Source: a virus. From it: a DNA stretch of 42,979 nucleotides. The stretch's first letter is position 1. Each line of letters starts with the position of its first letter. The notes under the pieces were generated by a model, which saw only the letters and a list, made by a program, of their open reading frames with translations, was not told where the DNA came from and made no database searches. Made by a program: the position numbers and the translations under genes. Of this stretch, positions 19,752-27,380 are shown in pieces. The stretch covers positions 1 to 42,979 of IMG/VR virus record IMGVR_UViG_3300027704_000051, one strand, 5' to 3'.

Positions 19752-19957
19752 TGTACTTGATTTTTAGCGAGCAGTATCTTGATCTCTTGGATGTCTTTCA
19801 TCATCTGACGTACATCCTCTTTGAATTCTGTGTTGTCCGTTTCAAGGACAGCTACACGAGCAGATAGCTTGTTGTAATCTGCCTGGAACTTAATCCAGCC
19901 TCCGATAAGCGATCCCGCTACGATTAGAAATTCGAAATGACTAATATGCTCTACCAT
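19748..19957 (-). CDS. Putative holin-like membrane protein, 69 aa
   Basis: Residues about 8-24 (FEFLIVAGSLIGGWIKF) form a single membrane segment. It is followed by a coiled coil with heptad spacing (YNKLSARVAVLETD onward) and the end EIKILLAKNQ. One transmembrane helix plus a coiled coil fits small phage holin or XhlA-like proteins, and proteins with this layout are commonly annotated as holins in Bacteroidota phages. The endolysin is 14 kb away, so lysis genes are not clustered. It could instead be a membrane anchor for virion assembly. Coupled at its 3' end to the 61-aa gene. Confidence 0.55.
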   Translation of the reverse strand: MVEHISHFEFLIVAGSLIGGWIKFQADYNKLSARVAVLETDNTEFKEDVRQMMKDIQEIKILLAKNQVQ

Positions 19958-19958
19958 T

Positions 19959-20252
19959 TTACCACTTTACTTTGTCGGCCCAATAAGCTGCGCTCATCTT
20001 GCCCTTTGCAATATTTTTAGCGTGTCTAGCTTTAAAACTAGCACGTTTCTTCTTCATCTTGTCGCTTTCGCCTTCTTTAGCGGCGCCCGCTGTGCTAGCT
20101 CCTTGCTCGCCAAAACGGATTAAACGAATCTTATCCCCTACTTTAGCCAAGACTACATGAGACTTTTTAGCATGAGACGGAGTACGCTTAGGCTTATTAA
20201 CCCCGCTTAAACCGTTCTTCTTTAGAAGTCTCTTTACCCTAGGGTTTGCCAT
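19959..20252 (-). CDS. Conserved basic phage protein, 97 aa
   Basis: A highly basic protein with the core VGDKIRLIRFGEQGA, then KKKRASFKARHAKNIAKGKM, ending SAAYWADKVKW. This family is widespread in marine phages next to head genes. It has no known function and no catalytic motif seen here. The charge suggests nucleic-acid or capsid-interior binding, which is inference. The gene starts 4 nt after a TATATTTG box and leads a small unit with the holin-like and 61-aa genes. Confidence 0.65.
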   Translation of the reverse strand: MANPRVKRLLKKNGLSGVNKPKRTPSHAKKSHVVLAKVGDKIRLIRFGEQGASTAGAAKEGESDKMKKKRASFKARHAKNIAKGKMSAAYWADKVKW

Positions 20253-20256
20253 AATG

Positions 20257-20264
20257 CAAATATA
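20257..20264 (-). promoter_or_regulatory. Late promoter box TATATTTG, 4 nt before the ATG
   Basis: TATATTTG plus CATT precedes the ATG at 20252, the same 4-nt spacer sequence as at 10092. It directly follows the U-tract of the upstream terminator. Confidence 0.7.
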
Positions 20265-20269
20265 GGAAA

Positions 20270-20295
20270 TAAAAAAGCCCCCATTTCTAATGGCT
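20270..20295 (-). terminator. Terminator ending the portal-fibre unit
   Basis: On the minus strand, AGCC and ATT pair with AAT and GGCT, with a bulged G-run in the 3' arm, followed by TTTTTT. It starts about 4 nt after the stop of the 85-aa gene and runs into the next late promoter. Confidence 0.6.
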
Positions 20296-20298
20296 CGC

Positions 20299-20556
20299 TC
20301 ACGGCCTTAGTCCATACTCCCCTACGGGAATTGTGATAAATTCGACTCCGCTTGGTGTAGCCATTTCAATAACTTTTTCGGTTTCTACAATCCAAGTGCT
20401 GTAAGTCGCATAAAAAATACCGTCAATTTCTTCGCATTCTTCCAATGATTCTTGATCATACATAAAGTCCATATTAGGAACTGCATCGTCTTTCCATCCT
20501 GCTAAAAAATCTGTGTTAATTGATACCTCCACCCGATATGTGTTGTAGTCGTTCAT
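20299..20556 (-). CDS. Small acidic protein downstream of the fibre genes, 85 aa
   Basis: Not recognised. It is acidic, rich in Glu, Tyr and Thr, with alternating hydrophobic stretches that suggest a compact alpha/beta fold (YRVEVSINTDFLAGW, WIVETEKVIEM). There is no signal peptide and no membrane segment. It is the last gene of the host-recognition block, overlaps the RCC1-like gene by one base and is followed by a terminator. Small genes at this place often encode fibre chaperones or accessory tail proteins, which is inference only. Confidence 0.55.
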   Translation of the reverse strand: MNDYNTYRVEVSINTDFLAGWKDDAVPNMDFMYDQESLEECEEIDGIFYATYSTWIVETEKVIEMATPSGVEFITIPVGEYGLRP

Positions 20557-21758
20557 TACTTTGATAGAATTACAGAGGTAAAGTTGTTTATGCCTGTTAC
20601 TGCGGTTGTGTTTCCGAAATCAACCCATGTTGTTGTGGTTGGAGGATAACCTAACGCCTCTTTGATTACATAAGATTGAGCGCCTCCACCAATTTTCATT
20701 TGACCGTTTTTTATACAAATAGCTGGATACGTACTGTATGAACTCTTTGCTCTTTGTTTGTATAAAGTGTATCCTGTTGACCCTCCGTCAATTAAATCCA
20801 TAGCATTTGAGGTCGTGCTTTGACTTGAGGTGCTGTTGTCGGGTCTTTGTCTCTGACCTCCATAACCTGCAAATCTCAATTGACCTGTGTTTGTAATAGC
20901 AAAAGCACACCAATAAGTCAAGCCCGATACCGACACAACATCACCACCATTATAACTTAACGTTGGACCATCGACATCGGCTGTGCTTGATATTAAAGGG
21001 CCACCCTGATGGTAGTTGTTTCTCCCTGTATGATAAATATTCCCATCCTTGACCACTAAGGAAGTTCTATAGCAGCCTCCTTCAGCTTCTGTCACTCCTG
21101 TTAAATTGTTTTTATCCCTTGTTCTTGTAGCCGTACTACCTGATTGCGTTCCTTGACCCGTCATATAGTCGTAATTGTAGCCGTTAAAATAAACGTGTCC
21201 GCTTGTTGTAATAGCGATGCATTTTCGATAGCCTAGCCTAACCTTTGACCACGTTAATGAATCTTGAATTTCGATCCAAGTATACGAGGATGCTGTGTTA
21301 CCGTCACCTCGCTGACGACTGCTGCCATAACCTGCAAACCACAAGTTCCCATCCCGTACAGCCATGACGCAATTCTGGTCACCGTCCATACTTATATCAT
21401 CCCAATTCGTATCTGTGCCATATCTGCGCCATGTGCCATCCTTAATCGCCCAATTTGTATAAGTTGCACCTTCTGCATAATTGTACCACAATTCGCCATT
21501 TGCTGTAATAGCTATAAAATTCTCACTTGTAGCACCTCCTTCAATTTTTGTAAATCGTTCGGTAGTAAGTACGCTAATGTTGAAGTCAAGGGTGACATCG
21601 GGATTTGCCGAAATGACACCGCTTCCAACTCTTTGCGTTCCTGTTGCGCCTGCTGCAGCTATTGAATTAGGCGTTATACCACTTCCACCTCCTTGCGTGG
21701 TAAAGAACCCGTCTACGTTGTCTATGTCCGCTGTTGGAACTCCTGAAATTTCTCCCAT
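20556..21758 (-). CDS. Tail protein with RCC1-type beta-propeller repeats, 400 aa
   Basis: After a short N-terminal linker (ISGVPTADIDNVDGFF and a Gly-rich stretch), residues about 75-400 carry repeats of the RCC1 type. Each combines a hydrophobic strand (AITANGELWY, AVRDGNLWFAGYG, AITTSGHVYFNGYN, VVKDGNIYHTGRN, AITNTGQLRFAGYG, CIKNGQMKIGG) with a Gly-rich turn. The spacing fits about six blades. RCC1-like propellers in phages are probable receptor-binding tips, and the location among fibre genes supports that. The start lies three bases after the 845-aa fibre gene stop. It could be a fibre-associated tip or an independent adhesin. Confidence 0.7.
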   Translation of the reverse strand: MGEISGVPTADIDNVDGFFTTQGGGSGITPNSIAAAGATGTQRVGSGVISANPDVTLDFNISVLTTERFTKIEGGATSENFIAITANGELWYNYAEGATYTNWAIKDGTWRRYGTDTNWDDISMDGDQNCVMAVRDGNLWFAGYGSSRQRGDGNTASSYTWIEIQDSLTWSKVRLGYRKCIAITTSGHVYFNGYNYDYMTGQGTQSGSTATRTRDKNNLTGVTEAEGGCYRTSLVVKDGNIYHTGRNNYHQGGPLISSTADVDGPTLSYNGGDVVSVSGLTYWCAFAITNTGQLRFAGYGGQRQRPDNSTSSQSTTSNAMDLIDGGSTGYTLYKQRAKSSYSTYPAICIKNGQMKIGGGAQSYVIKEALGYPPTTTTWVDFGNTTAVTGINNFTSVILSK

Positions 21759-21761
21759 AAT

Positions 21762-24299
21762 TTAATCTATTTGAACCCAGTCTTTCGACGGGTCGAAGTA
21801 ACATATAACCTCACCCCCTTGTCCCGTACCTACAAAATAGCCGACAACCCTCGAATAATAGTTTGCTGTCGTTGGTGCGGCCGAACTAAAAACACCACTT
21901 GCACCGATCCATAAAGGGCCGCCTGAAGTTGCTCCGTTAATTGCCGACACCGCGTCAACCATTCCTTGTAAAACGCAGATTCCGCTTCCCGTGTGATAGC
22001 CAATCAATTTCTTGCTGTTCGCGTTGCTTGTGTCGGCCAATGCATCACCCATAATGTCTACGATCTTATTTGAGGCCACACCAATGGAAGTATTCATTAG
22101 GATGTTCTGTCCCGTGTTTAGTTCGTCCTCCTCGTAGTTGGTTGTGATGTTGTCTAGCTTCGTTTTGTCCGCTGCTGACATAGAACCTGCCGCGCTCGCT
22201 GTCGCTGCTGTAATGCTAATGTCTGGAGTATTGCCACCGCTTGACGCAATTGGAGCTGTACCCGTTACCGCTGTCAATCCACCTCCACCGCCTCCCGTGC
22301 TTGCGATTGTGACTGTATCGCTGCCGTTGTCTGTGATCGTGACGTTAGCCCCCGCTGTAAGCGTCAGGCCGCCCGTTAAGCTGTTCACCGATGTAACGCC
22401 CCCGCTTGCTCCGTTTGCTGCCGCTGTAATGCGTCCCTGCGCGTCAACGGTTATATTTGCGTTAGTATATGCTGCCGCTGTAACTGCTGTGTTTGCAAGC
22501 GCAATTGTGCCGCTTTCTGTAATTGTTCCGCCGCTTAAGCCTGTGCCAGCTGCTACGCTTGTAACTGTGCCCGCGTTGTTGCTTACATCTGCAAACGAAA
22601 GAACTCCTGAACCGTTAGTTGTTAACGCTTGGCCGTTTGAACCCGCACTTGTTGGCAGAGTCAAAGTATATGTTGCGCCCGCCGAATGCGCTGGCGACTG
22701 TATAGTCACGCCGTGCGTGTTAGCCTCACAATTTAAAATAATGGCTGCGCTATTGGTATCACCTTTTACTTCTAATATGCCTGTACCCTTTGGCGCTAAA
22801 ATTATATTGCCGTTGGCTGTCGTGGTCTTTATCTCGTTGGCTTGCGTGTCTAGGTCACCTGTAAGTTGTGCGCTAGCCGCCATCAAAGCTCCAGCAGCTG
22901 TAACGTTTGTCGCATCTGTTACATCTGCGCTTGTTTCAATGCCTGCTAGCTTTGTTGCATCGACTGACGGATAGGTGTTTTTTGCTGTATTAGCGGCGAC
23001 ATCAACACCTACATCAATCCCGTCTACAGTCCCCGACAGATTAATATTTCCGCTGACAGTTAATTCGCCATCAAAACGTGCCTTCCCGTCAACTTCAAAA
23101 ACGGTATCCGTCCTTGTAGCAGCCGCTCTACCTATAAGTACTATAGGCGCGTCTGCTGAATAACCTGTAGCGCCTGCCGTTCTATGAGTAGCTCTCAGCG
23201 CAACAACAGATGCAGAGGTAACACCTCCGTCCACTCCGTCATTATACACTTCTAAGTCAACGATACCTGGAGAGGCTTGTTGTAAGCTTACGGAAGTTTG
23301 ATTCGAGGATGTTGCTGACCATTGCAGACCAGTCGAAGTTTTTGTTGAATTATCCTTTAAAGCCTGTAAAAAAGGATCTCTTCTGAATTCCCCTCCTTGG
23401 TATGATATCACGTCCCCTGTCGCTGGACTCCCGACTATATTTACATCAGATAAATCATCGATGCTTGCCGCCGCAATCCTAGCGTCTACCGCAGAATCCG
23501 TGTAAGACACCTTAGCTGTATTAGCGTGAATCTCAGAAGCTTGAGACCCTGAAATAGTTGTAGTATCCCCTGCTAAAGCTGTAGTAGCCGTAGTGCCTAG
23601 CTGTAGTGTCGGCTGGAAAGTTACCAATCCAGCTCCGTTTGTAGTAAGAACCTCATTTGCAGAACCATCCGCCGTAGGGAAAGTATAAGCGTTATTGACT
23701 TTAATCAATCCCCCTTCGGAAGCTTTAAAGAGCTCTGCTCCCGCCCCGTCTTTTACAATAAAAGATTGGCTCGTTTCGTTGTCGTCATAATCGAGGGCTA
23801 AGGTTATGTTGCCGTTAGATCGTATTTCAAGATCATCTGGAACATCTGGTCCTTCGGAAGAAAGAATAGGGCGTATAATAGACGTCCCGTTTTGCAGGAA
23901 TTTTATTTCACCAACGAGTATACTGTCGCTGAAAGCTGCGCTAGTAAAAGTCGAATGCGCTGATGCGGTTATGTTCCTTACGCTCGTGCCGCTAGATTGC
24001 ACCGTTAATCCCCCCTGCACAAGAGCTGCCCCCGACGCATAAACCAAATCAGTAAAAGCTTTAACCCCAGCTATCGTCTGAGTGCCTGTAGTCATAACGG
24101 CACCCGAAGCCAATACGTTTGCCGCGTCAGTTACGTCAGCCCCTGCTTCAATCCCTACTAGCTTAGCTCTCTCGTCAGATGTAATGTCATTGTGAGATAT
24201 AACGATCTGATTCTTTACTACTGGGCTAGTAAGCACTAAAGTATTACTACTCGAAGGTGCTGATATCGTAATCTGTATTGTATCTTCTGTAACTGACAT
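21762..24299 (-). CDS. Tail fibre protein, 845 aa
   Basis: A long, low-complexity fibre shaft rich in Thr, Ala, Ser, Gly and Asn. It has repeated phrases such as DVTDAANVLASGAVM (near residue 55) and DVTDATNVTAAGALM, and LTTNGAGLVTF and LTTNGSGVLSF, typical of trimeric beta-helical fibres. The C-terminal 90 residues form a separate domain (KKLIGYHTGSG, then VVGYFVGTGQGGEVICYFDPS) that may be the tip. No intramolecular-chaperone Ser-Asn catalytic pattern was seen. It is followed by the RCC1-like gene and preceded by a 132-aa small gene, all in one unit. The G/C-rich, repetitive DNA gives long meaningless reading frames on the other strand. Confidence 0.75.
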   Translation of the reverse strand: MSVTEDTIQITISAPSSSNTLVLTSPVVKNQIVISHNDITSDERAKLVGIEAGADVTDAANVLASGAVMTTGTQTIAGVKAFTDLVYASGAALVQGGLTVQSSGTSVRNITASAHSTFTSAAFSDSILVGEIKFLQNGTSIIRPILSSEGPDVPDDLEIRSNGNITLALDYDDNETSQSFIVKDGAGAELFKASEGGLIKVNNAYTFPTADGSANEVLTTNGAGLVTFQPTLQLGTTATTALAGDTTTISGSQASEIHANTAKVSYTDSAVDARIAAASIDDLSDVNIVGSPATGDVISYQGGEFRRDPFLQALKDNSTKTSTGLQWSATSSNQTSVSLQQASPGIVDLEVYNDGVDGGVTSASVVALRATHRTAGATGYSADAPIVLIGRAAATRTDTVFEVDGKARFDGELTVSGNINLSGTVDGIDVGVDVAANTAKNTYPSVDATKLAGIETSADVTDATNVTAAGALMAASAQLTGDLDTQANEIKTTTANGNIILAPKGTGILEVKGDTNSAAIILNCEANTHGVTIQSPAHSAGATYTLTLPTSAGSNGQALTTNGSGVLSFADVSNNAGTVTSVAAGTGLSGGTITESGTIALANTAVTAAAYTNANITVDAQGRITAAANGASGGVTSVNSLTGGLTLTAGANVTITDNGSDTVTIASTGGGGGGLTAVTGTAPIASSGGNTPDISITAATASAAGSMSAADKTKLDNITTNYEEDELNTGQNILMNTSIGVASNKIVDIMGDALADTSNANSKKLIGYHTGSGICVLQGMVDAVSAINGATSGGPLWIGASGVFSSAAPTTANYYSRVVGYFVGTGQGGEVICYFDPSKDWVQID

Positions 24300-24300
24300 A

Positions 24301-24699
24301 TTAATCTATATTTTCAGGAAACCAACCCAGCTCCACCATTTCTTCATGTGTCCTTACCGTCGTCGTACTCGGAACGATTGCCCCAAACGGGAAAGAATGC
24401 GAGTTCAGAACGTAGGAGGATAACTGCCGCACTTCGATTTCCGTGAGTTCCGTCATAAGCGATATAAGCCGTTCTAACGTCGCCAATGGGCTCACGGGTA
24501 TGTTGTATTCGGTATCCACTTGCAAAGCGAACTGCACCCCGTCAGGATGCTCCACCATGCCGAATACCTTCCCGTCGTGTTGATAGGGTTCTTGTGTGGC
24601 AAGTGGTGCGGTGACGCAGTAAAGTTCGCGGCTGATTCGTTCCGCGCGTTGCTCGCTTAACAAAACGCCTTCAGGTAGTACGATTATAAAGCCGTTCAT
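24301..24699 (-). CDS. Fibre-associated small protein, 132 aa
   Basis: Not recognised by motif. It is acidic, with a strand-rich N-terminal half (GFIIVLPEGVLLSE, HDGKVFGMVEHPDGVQFALQV) and a helical middle (TLERLISLMTELTEIEVRQL). It sits between the lectin-like 766-aa protein and the 845-aa fibre, with a one-base overlap to the former. Small genes in this place are often fibre-assembly chaperones or attachment collars, and no residue decides between these. The local GC content appears higher than in the flanking connector genes, which suggests module exchange. Confidence 0.55.
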   Translation of the reverse strand: MNGFIIVLPEGVLLSEQRAERISRELYCVTAPLATQEPYQHDGKVFGMVEHPDGVQFALQVDTEYNIPVSPLATLERLISLMTELTEIEVRQLSSYVLNSHSFPFGAIVPSTTTVRTHEEMVELGWFPENID

Positions 24700-26999
24700 T
24701 AGTAAATGTTGTAGAAGGTGTTGATGTTAGTTTCGATTCCAGTGCGGTTGGCGGATTCGTTAGAGTTATATATAATCATTTCCTGAATTACACCATTACA
24801 AAAACTTCCAATTTCTCCATTGGCAGGGGTAAATGATGCGCCAGAGCTAAATGATTTTTCGACTCCATTTGTGCGCATATACCAATTTTCTGAAGTGCTG
24901 TAATTCATCCATACAGCCGTTTGGTTTGATGGCAAAATAGGGGCGGGTGAATCGTTAGCGGTCCATTGATAAAGCGCAGCACCAAAATAAAGTCTGTAGT
25001 TCTTTGGCCCTCCTGGATTATAGTAACAATCCACTTTTGTATTTAACGGAATTTGATTATTTGCCTCGTTGTAAGTTTTCCATACCCAACTTACACTAAA
25101 GTCAACGCCAACTGCTAGGGGCAGATTAAGCTTTTGAGAAACAAACTCAACAGCAGGCTTCCCGTTGTCCACTATAACCGCACCGCTTGAAACGATTTTA
25201 GGTTGATTCGATGTGGTCGTCTGCGTCGCGTCGTAGCTGTTTCCGCTTTGATCGTACCAAGTCTTTACGAAGGCATCACCCGTACCTGCGAAGGCAGTCA
25301 AAGAAACCGTGTCGAGTTCACTAAATACGTTGAAGTTTATATCTTGCTCGGTGTTGTCTGACGACCTACGGACTCGTATTGCTGAACCCGTATACGTCGA
25401 ATCCAAAAGCCTCAAAGAGTACGCCGCCGCCGCACCTGAATACGTGTCGAGGAGTGGCGTGTTTTGGGTGAAGTAGTCGCCTATGTTGGATTCGATGGCG
25501 GTGCGGTCTGTGGATTTGTCTGACGAGTACGTTATAAATTCCTGAAAATTACCGTTGAACTGTTCCGTTCCTCCTGTGTTCGCCCCAATGATAAGAGGCA
25601 CGCTTGTGGGATATGTAACCAACGCGCCTGTTGTGTTCAGCGCTTGCGTTCCGCTTAAATAGGAAGTGCCTGCAAAGGTGTTAAAACTAAACGCGCTTTG
25701 AATTGTTGGATAAGCGAAGCCGCTAGCTTTGACCGAGCCGTTAATGTAATAATCAATGTCTCCTGCTGGGTTATTATCGATTGCTTGACTTACCCTAAAA
25801 TAAGGTGATGAATGTGTTGTGGCGTTAGCAGGAAGGCAAAATGTAACGTTGTACCCGTTCGTTCTGTCTTGTTTATGTACTCCAAAAAACGTCAGTTTTT
25901 CGTCATTCGCTACTCCATTAGACGTTCTCAAAAAATCACTTCCATCAAAATCAAGAGTAAATCTTCCGCCCTGCTTTACCAACGCTCCACCCGTGTATAT
26001 AGTCGGCTGCTTCCATGAAATTGCTTGCGTCGCATTGTTCCCGTTTCCGCTTTGGTCAATCCAAGAACTGACCGTGCAAGTCGTACCCGTGCAGAAAGTC
26101 GTGATTGCGCTCTCGTTTATGTTGCCTGAAGCGTCAAAGCCTATCGTGGTCGTCGTGCTGTCGCTTGCCCGTCGGATGGTCATGCAGTCGGTCTGTGCCA
26201 AACGTAGCTGACGCGTGGAATATGCAGCAGCCGCAACGCTGCCATACGCTTGGTCAAGCAAGAACGTCGAAGGTTCTGTTTCCTCCCATGTCTGCTTCAA
26301 GCTAATCGGTACAGTTCCGCCCGTCCTCGCTTTAAGGTATTCAAGTAGTGCCGCCTTCACCGTAGCGAAAGACGCATCGTCTGCAGGACGAGGTGTGAAC
26401 TCTACCCAAGTACCCGTGTCGGGATCGGCGAACGCTGCCTCGGAGTAGTAAATCTTTCTGTTGATAGTATTTCCCGCTGTTGGGGTGTCGCTGCTTGCGC
26501 TTTGCGCTAGTCCGTCTCCGTCCGCTTTGGCTGTATAGTAAAGTTCCACCGTAGCCGTTGCACCGCTTCGGAACGTCTCCGCGTCGGTTGCAAAGCGATC
26601 GTGGTACTGTGCGTCTACTGAAATATCCGCCCACTGAGTATTGTAATCGGTGCCGTCTATTTTTACTAAAGCTTGACCTGCCGAGCCTCCAGAAGCTACA
26701 CCTGGCCCAACGCTACCTTGAGGGCCTTGAGATCCAGTAACCCCTTGAGGCACTGTAAAGTTTAATAAAAGACCTGTCCCCGCGTCCCCGTCAACTACAG
26801 TAGCGTTACTTCCTGCCGCACCAGTCGTCGTCGTACCTACCGATACGGTAGGCGCTGGAGCTGGAGATGAGGCTGGACCTTGAACGCCTTGTTCTCCTTG
26901 TTCACCCTGTGGGCCTTGAGGTCCTGTAGCCCCTTGAGCACCCGTATCCCCCTGATTCCCTTTAGGGCCTTTAGATAAAGTAACTTTTACTCTAGCCAT
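24699..26999 (-). CDS. Collagen-like adhesin with two lectin/arabinofuranosidase-like modules, 766 aa
   Basis: Residues 10-42 are collagen-like Gly-X-Y triplets (GPKGNQGDTG onward), with a second short run near residue 90 (GSQGPQGSVG). Two related beta-sandwich modules follow, at about residues 245-505 and 512-766. Each opens with an Ala/Tyr-rich strand and RRASDS or RRSSDN. Each then has WIDQSGNGNNATQ or WYDQSGNSYDATQ and ends in a FQEFITYSSD or IQEMIIYNSN strand followed by an IESNI or IETNI helix. This matches the arabinofuranosidase-B-like/LamG family common in phage adhesins. Catalysis is not evident, so glycan binding is more likely. Collagen stalks in phages trimerise. The gene overlaps the 126-aa BppU-like gene by one base. 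Confidence 0.7.
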   Translation of the reverse strand: MARVKVTLSKGPKGNQGDTGAQGATGPQGPQGEQGEQGVQGPASSPAPAPTVSVGTTTTGAAGSNATVVDGDAGTGLLLNFTVPQGVTGSQGPQGSVGPGVASGGSAGQALVKIDGTDYNTQWADISVDAQYHDRFATDAETFRSGATATVELYYTAKADGDGLAQSASSDTPTAGNTINRKIYYSEAAFADPDTGTWVEFTPRPADDASFATVKAALLEYLKARTGGTVPISLKQTWEETEPSTFLLDQAYGSVAAAAYSTRQLRLAQTDCMTIRRASDSTTTTIGFDASGNINESAITTFCTGTTCTVSSWIDQSGNGNNATQAISWKQPTIYTGGALVKQGGRFTLDFDGSDFLRTSNGVANDEKLTFFGVHKQDRTNGYNVTFCLPANATTHSSPYFRVSQAIDNNPAGDIDYYINGSVKASGFAYPTIQSAFSFNTFAGTSYLSGTQALNTTGALVTYPTSVPLIIGANTGGTEQFNGNFQEFITYSSDKSTDRTAIESNIGDYFTQNTPLLDTYSGAAAAYSLRLLDSTYTGSAIRVRRSSDNTEQDINFNVFSELDTVSLTAFAGTGDAFVKTWYDQSGNSYDATQTTTSNQPKIVSSGAVIVDNGKPAVEFVSQKLNLPLAVGVDFSVSWVWKTYNEANNQIPLNTKVDCYYNPGGPKNYRLYFGAALYQWTANDSPAPILPSNQTAVWMNYSTSENWYMRTNGVEKSFSSGASFTPANGEIGSFCNGVIQEMIIYNSNESANRTGIETNINTFYNIY

Positions 27000-27379
27000 T
27001 ATGTGATGCTTATATCCTCGTTTACTTTGAACGTGCCGTAGAGAATAGTCTCTTCTGTGCTAGTGTTGTTTTGAGAGATGTCGTAGACATAGAGGCCAGA
27101 CGAGACATCCTTCATATTAGCGGCGGTTTTCGAAAACTTAACGAGGCCATCCGAAGCGTCGGTTAAATCAACGGTCATCAATAATGGAACGTCGGCAGAT
27201 GCGTCTGTTAGCGTTTCGTCTTCGTCAGAAACTCTCACTTGCATTAAAAAAGTGTGGCCTGTGACATCAATAGCAACCCCAAGGTCATCTTTTAACTCTA
27301 AGTTCAGCGTAAACGTATCGCCCTTCCTACAGACAATATCTACTCGCTGAGACCTGTCTAAGTTTAATTGTTGTGCCAT
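26999..27379 (-). CDS. BppU N-terminal-like baseplate/fibre attachment protein, 126 aa
   Basis: A single beta-sandwich protein with the pattern RKGDTFTLNLELKDDLG, then ITGHTF-like DVTGHTFLMQVRVS, DGLVKFSKTA and SGLYVYDISQ. This is the layout of BppU N-terminal-type domains that attach receptor-binding proteins to a phage tail. Length is about that of one domain. It lies 1 nt after the portal gene and overlaps the collagen-like adhesin, consistent with a collar that holds the adhesin. No other function is suggested by the sequence. Confidence 0.6.
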   Translation of the reverse strand: MAQQLNLDRSQRVDIVCRKGDTFTLNLELKDDLGVAIDVTGHTFLMQVRVSDEDETLTDASADVPLLMTVDLTDASDGLVKFSKTAANMKDVSSGLYVYDISQNNTSTEETILYGTFKVNEDISIT

Positions 27380-27380
27380 A

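Noticed and set aside
22138-22974. Long hydrophobic plus-strand frame of 278 codons with a Pro run
   Set aside because: Antisense of the low-complexity tail-fibre gene; Ala/Val/Pro-only composition and no start context.
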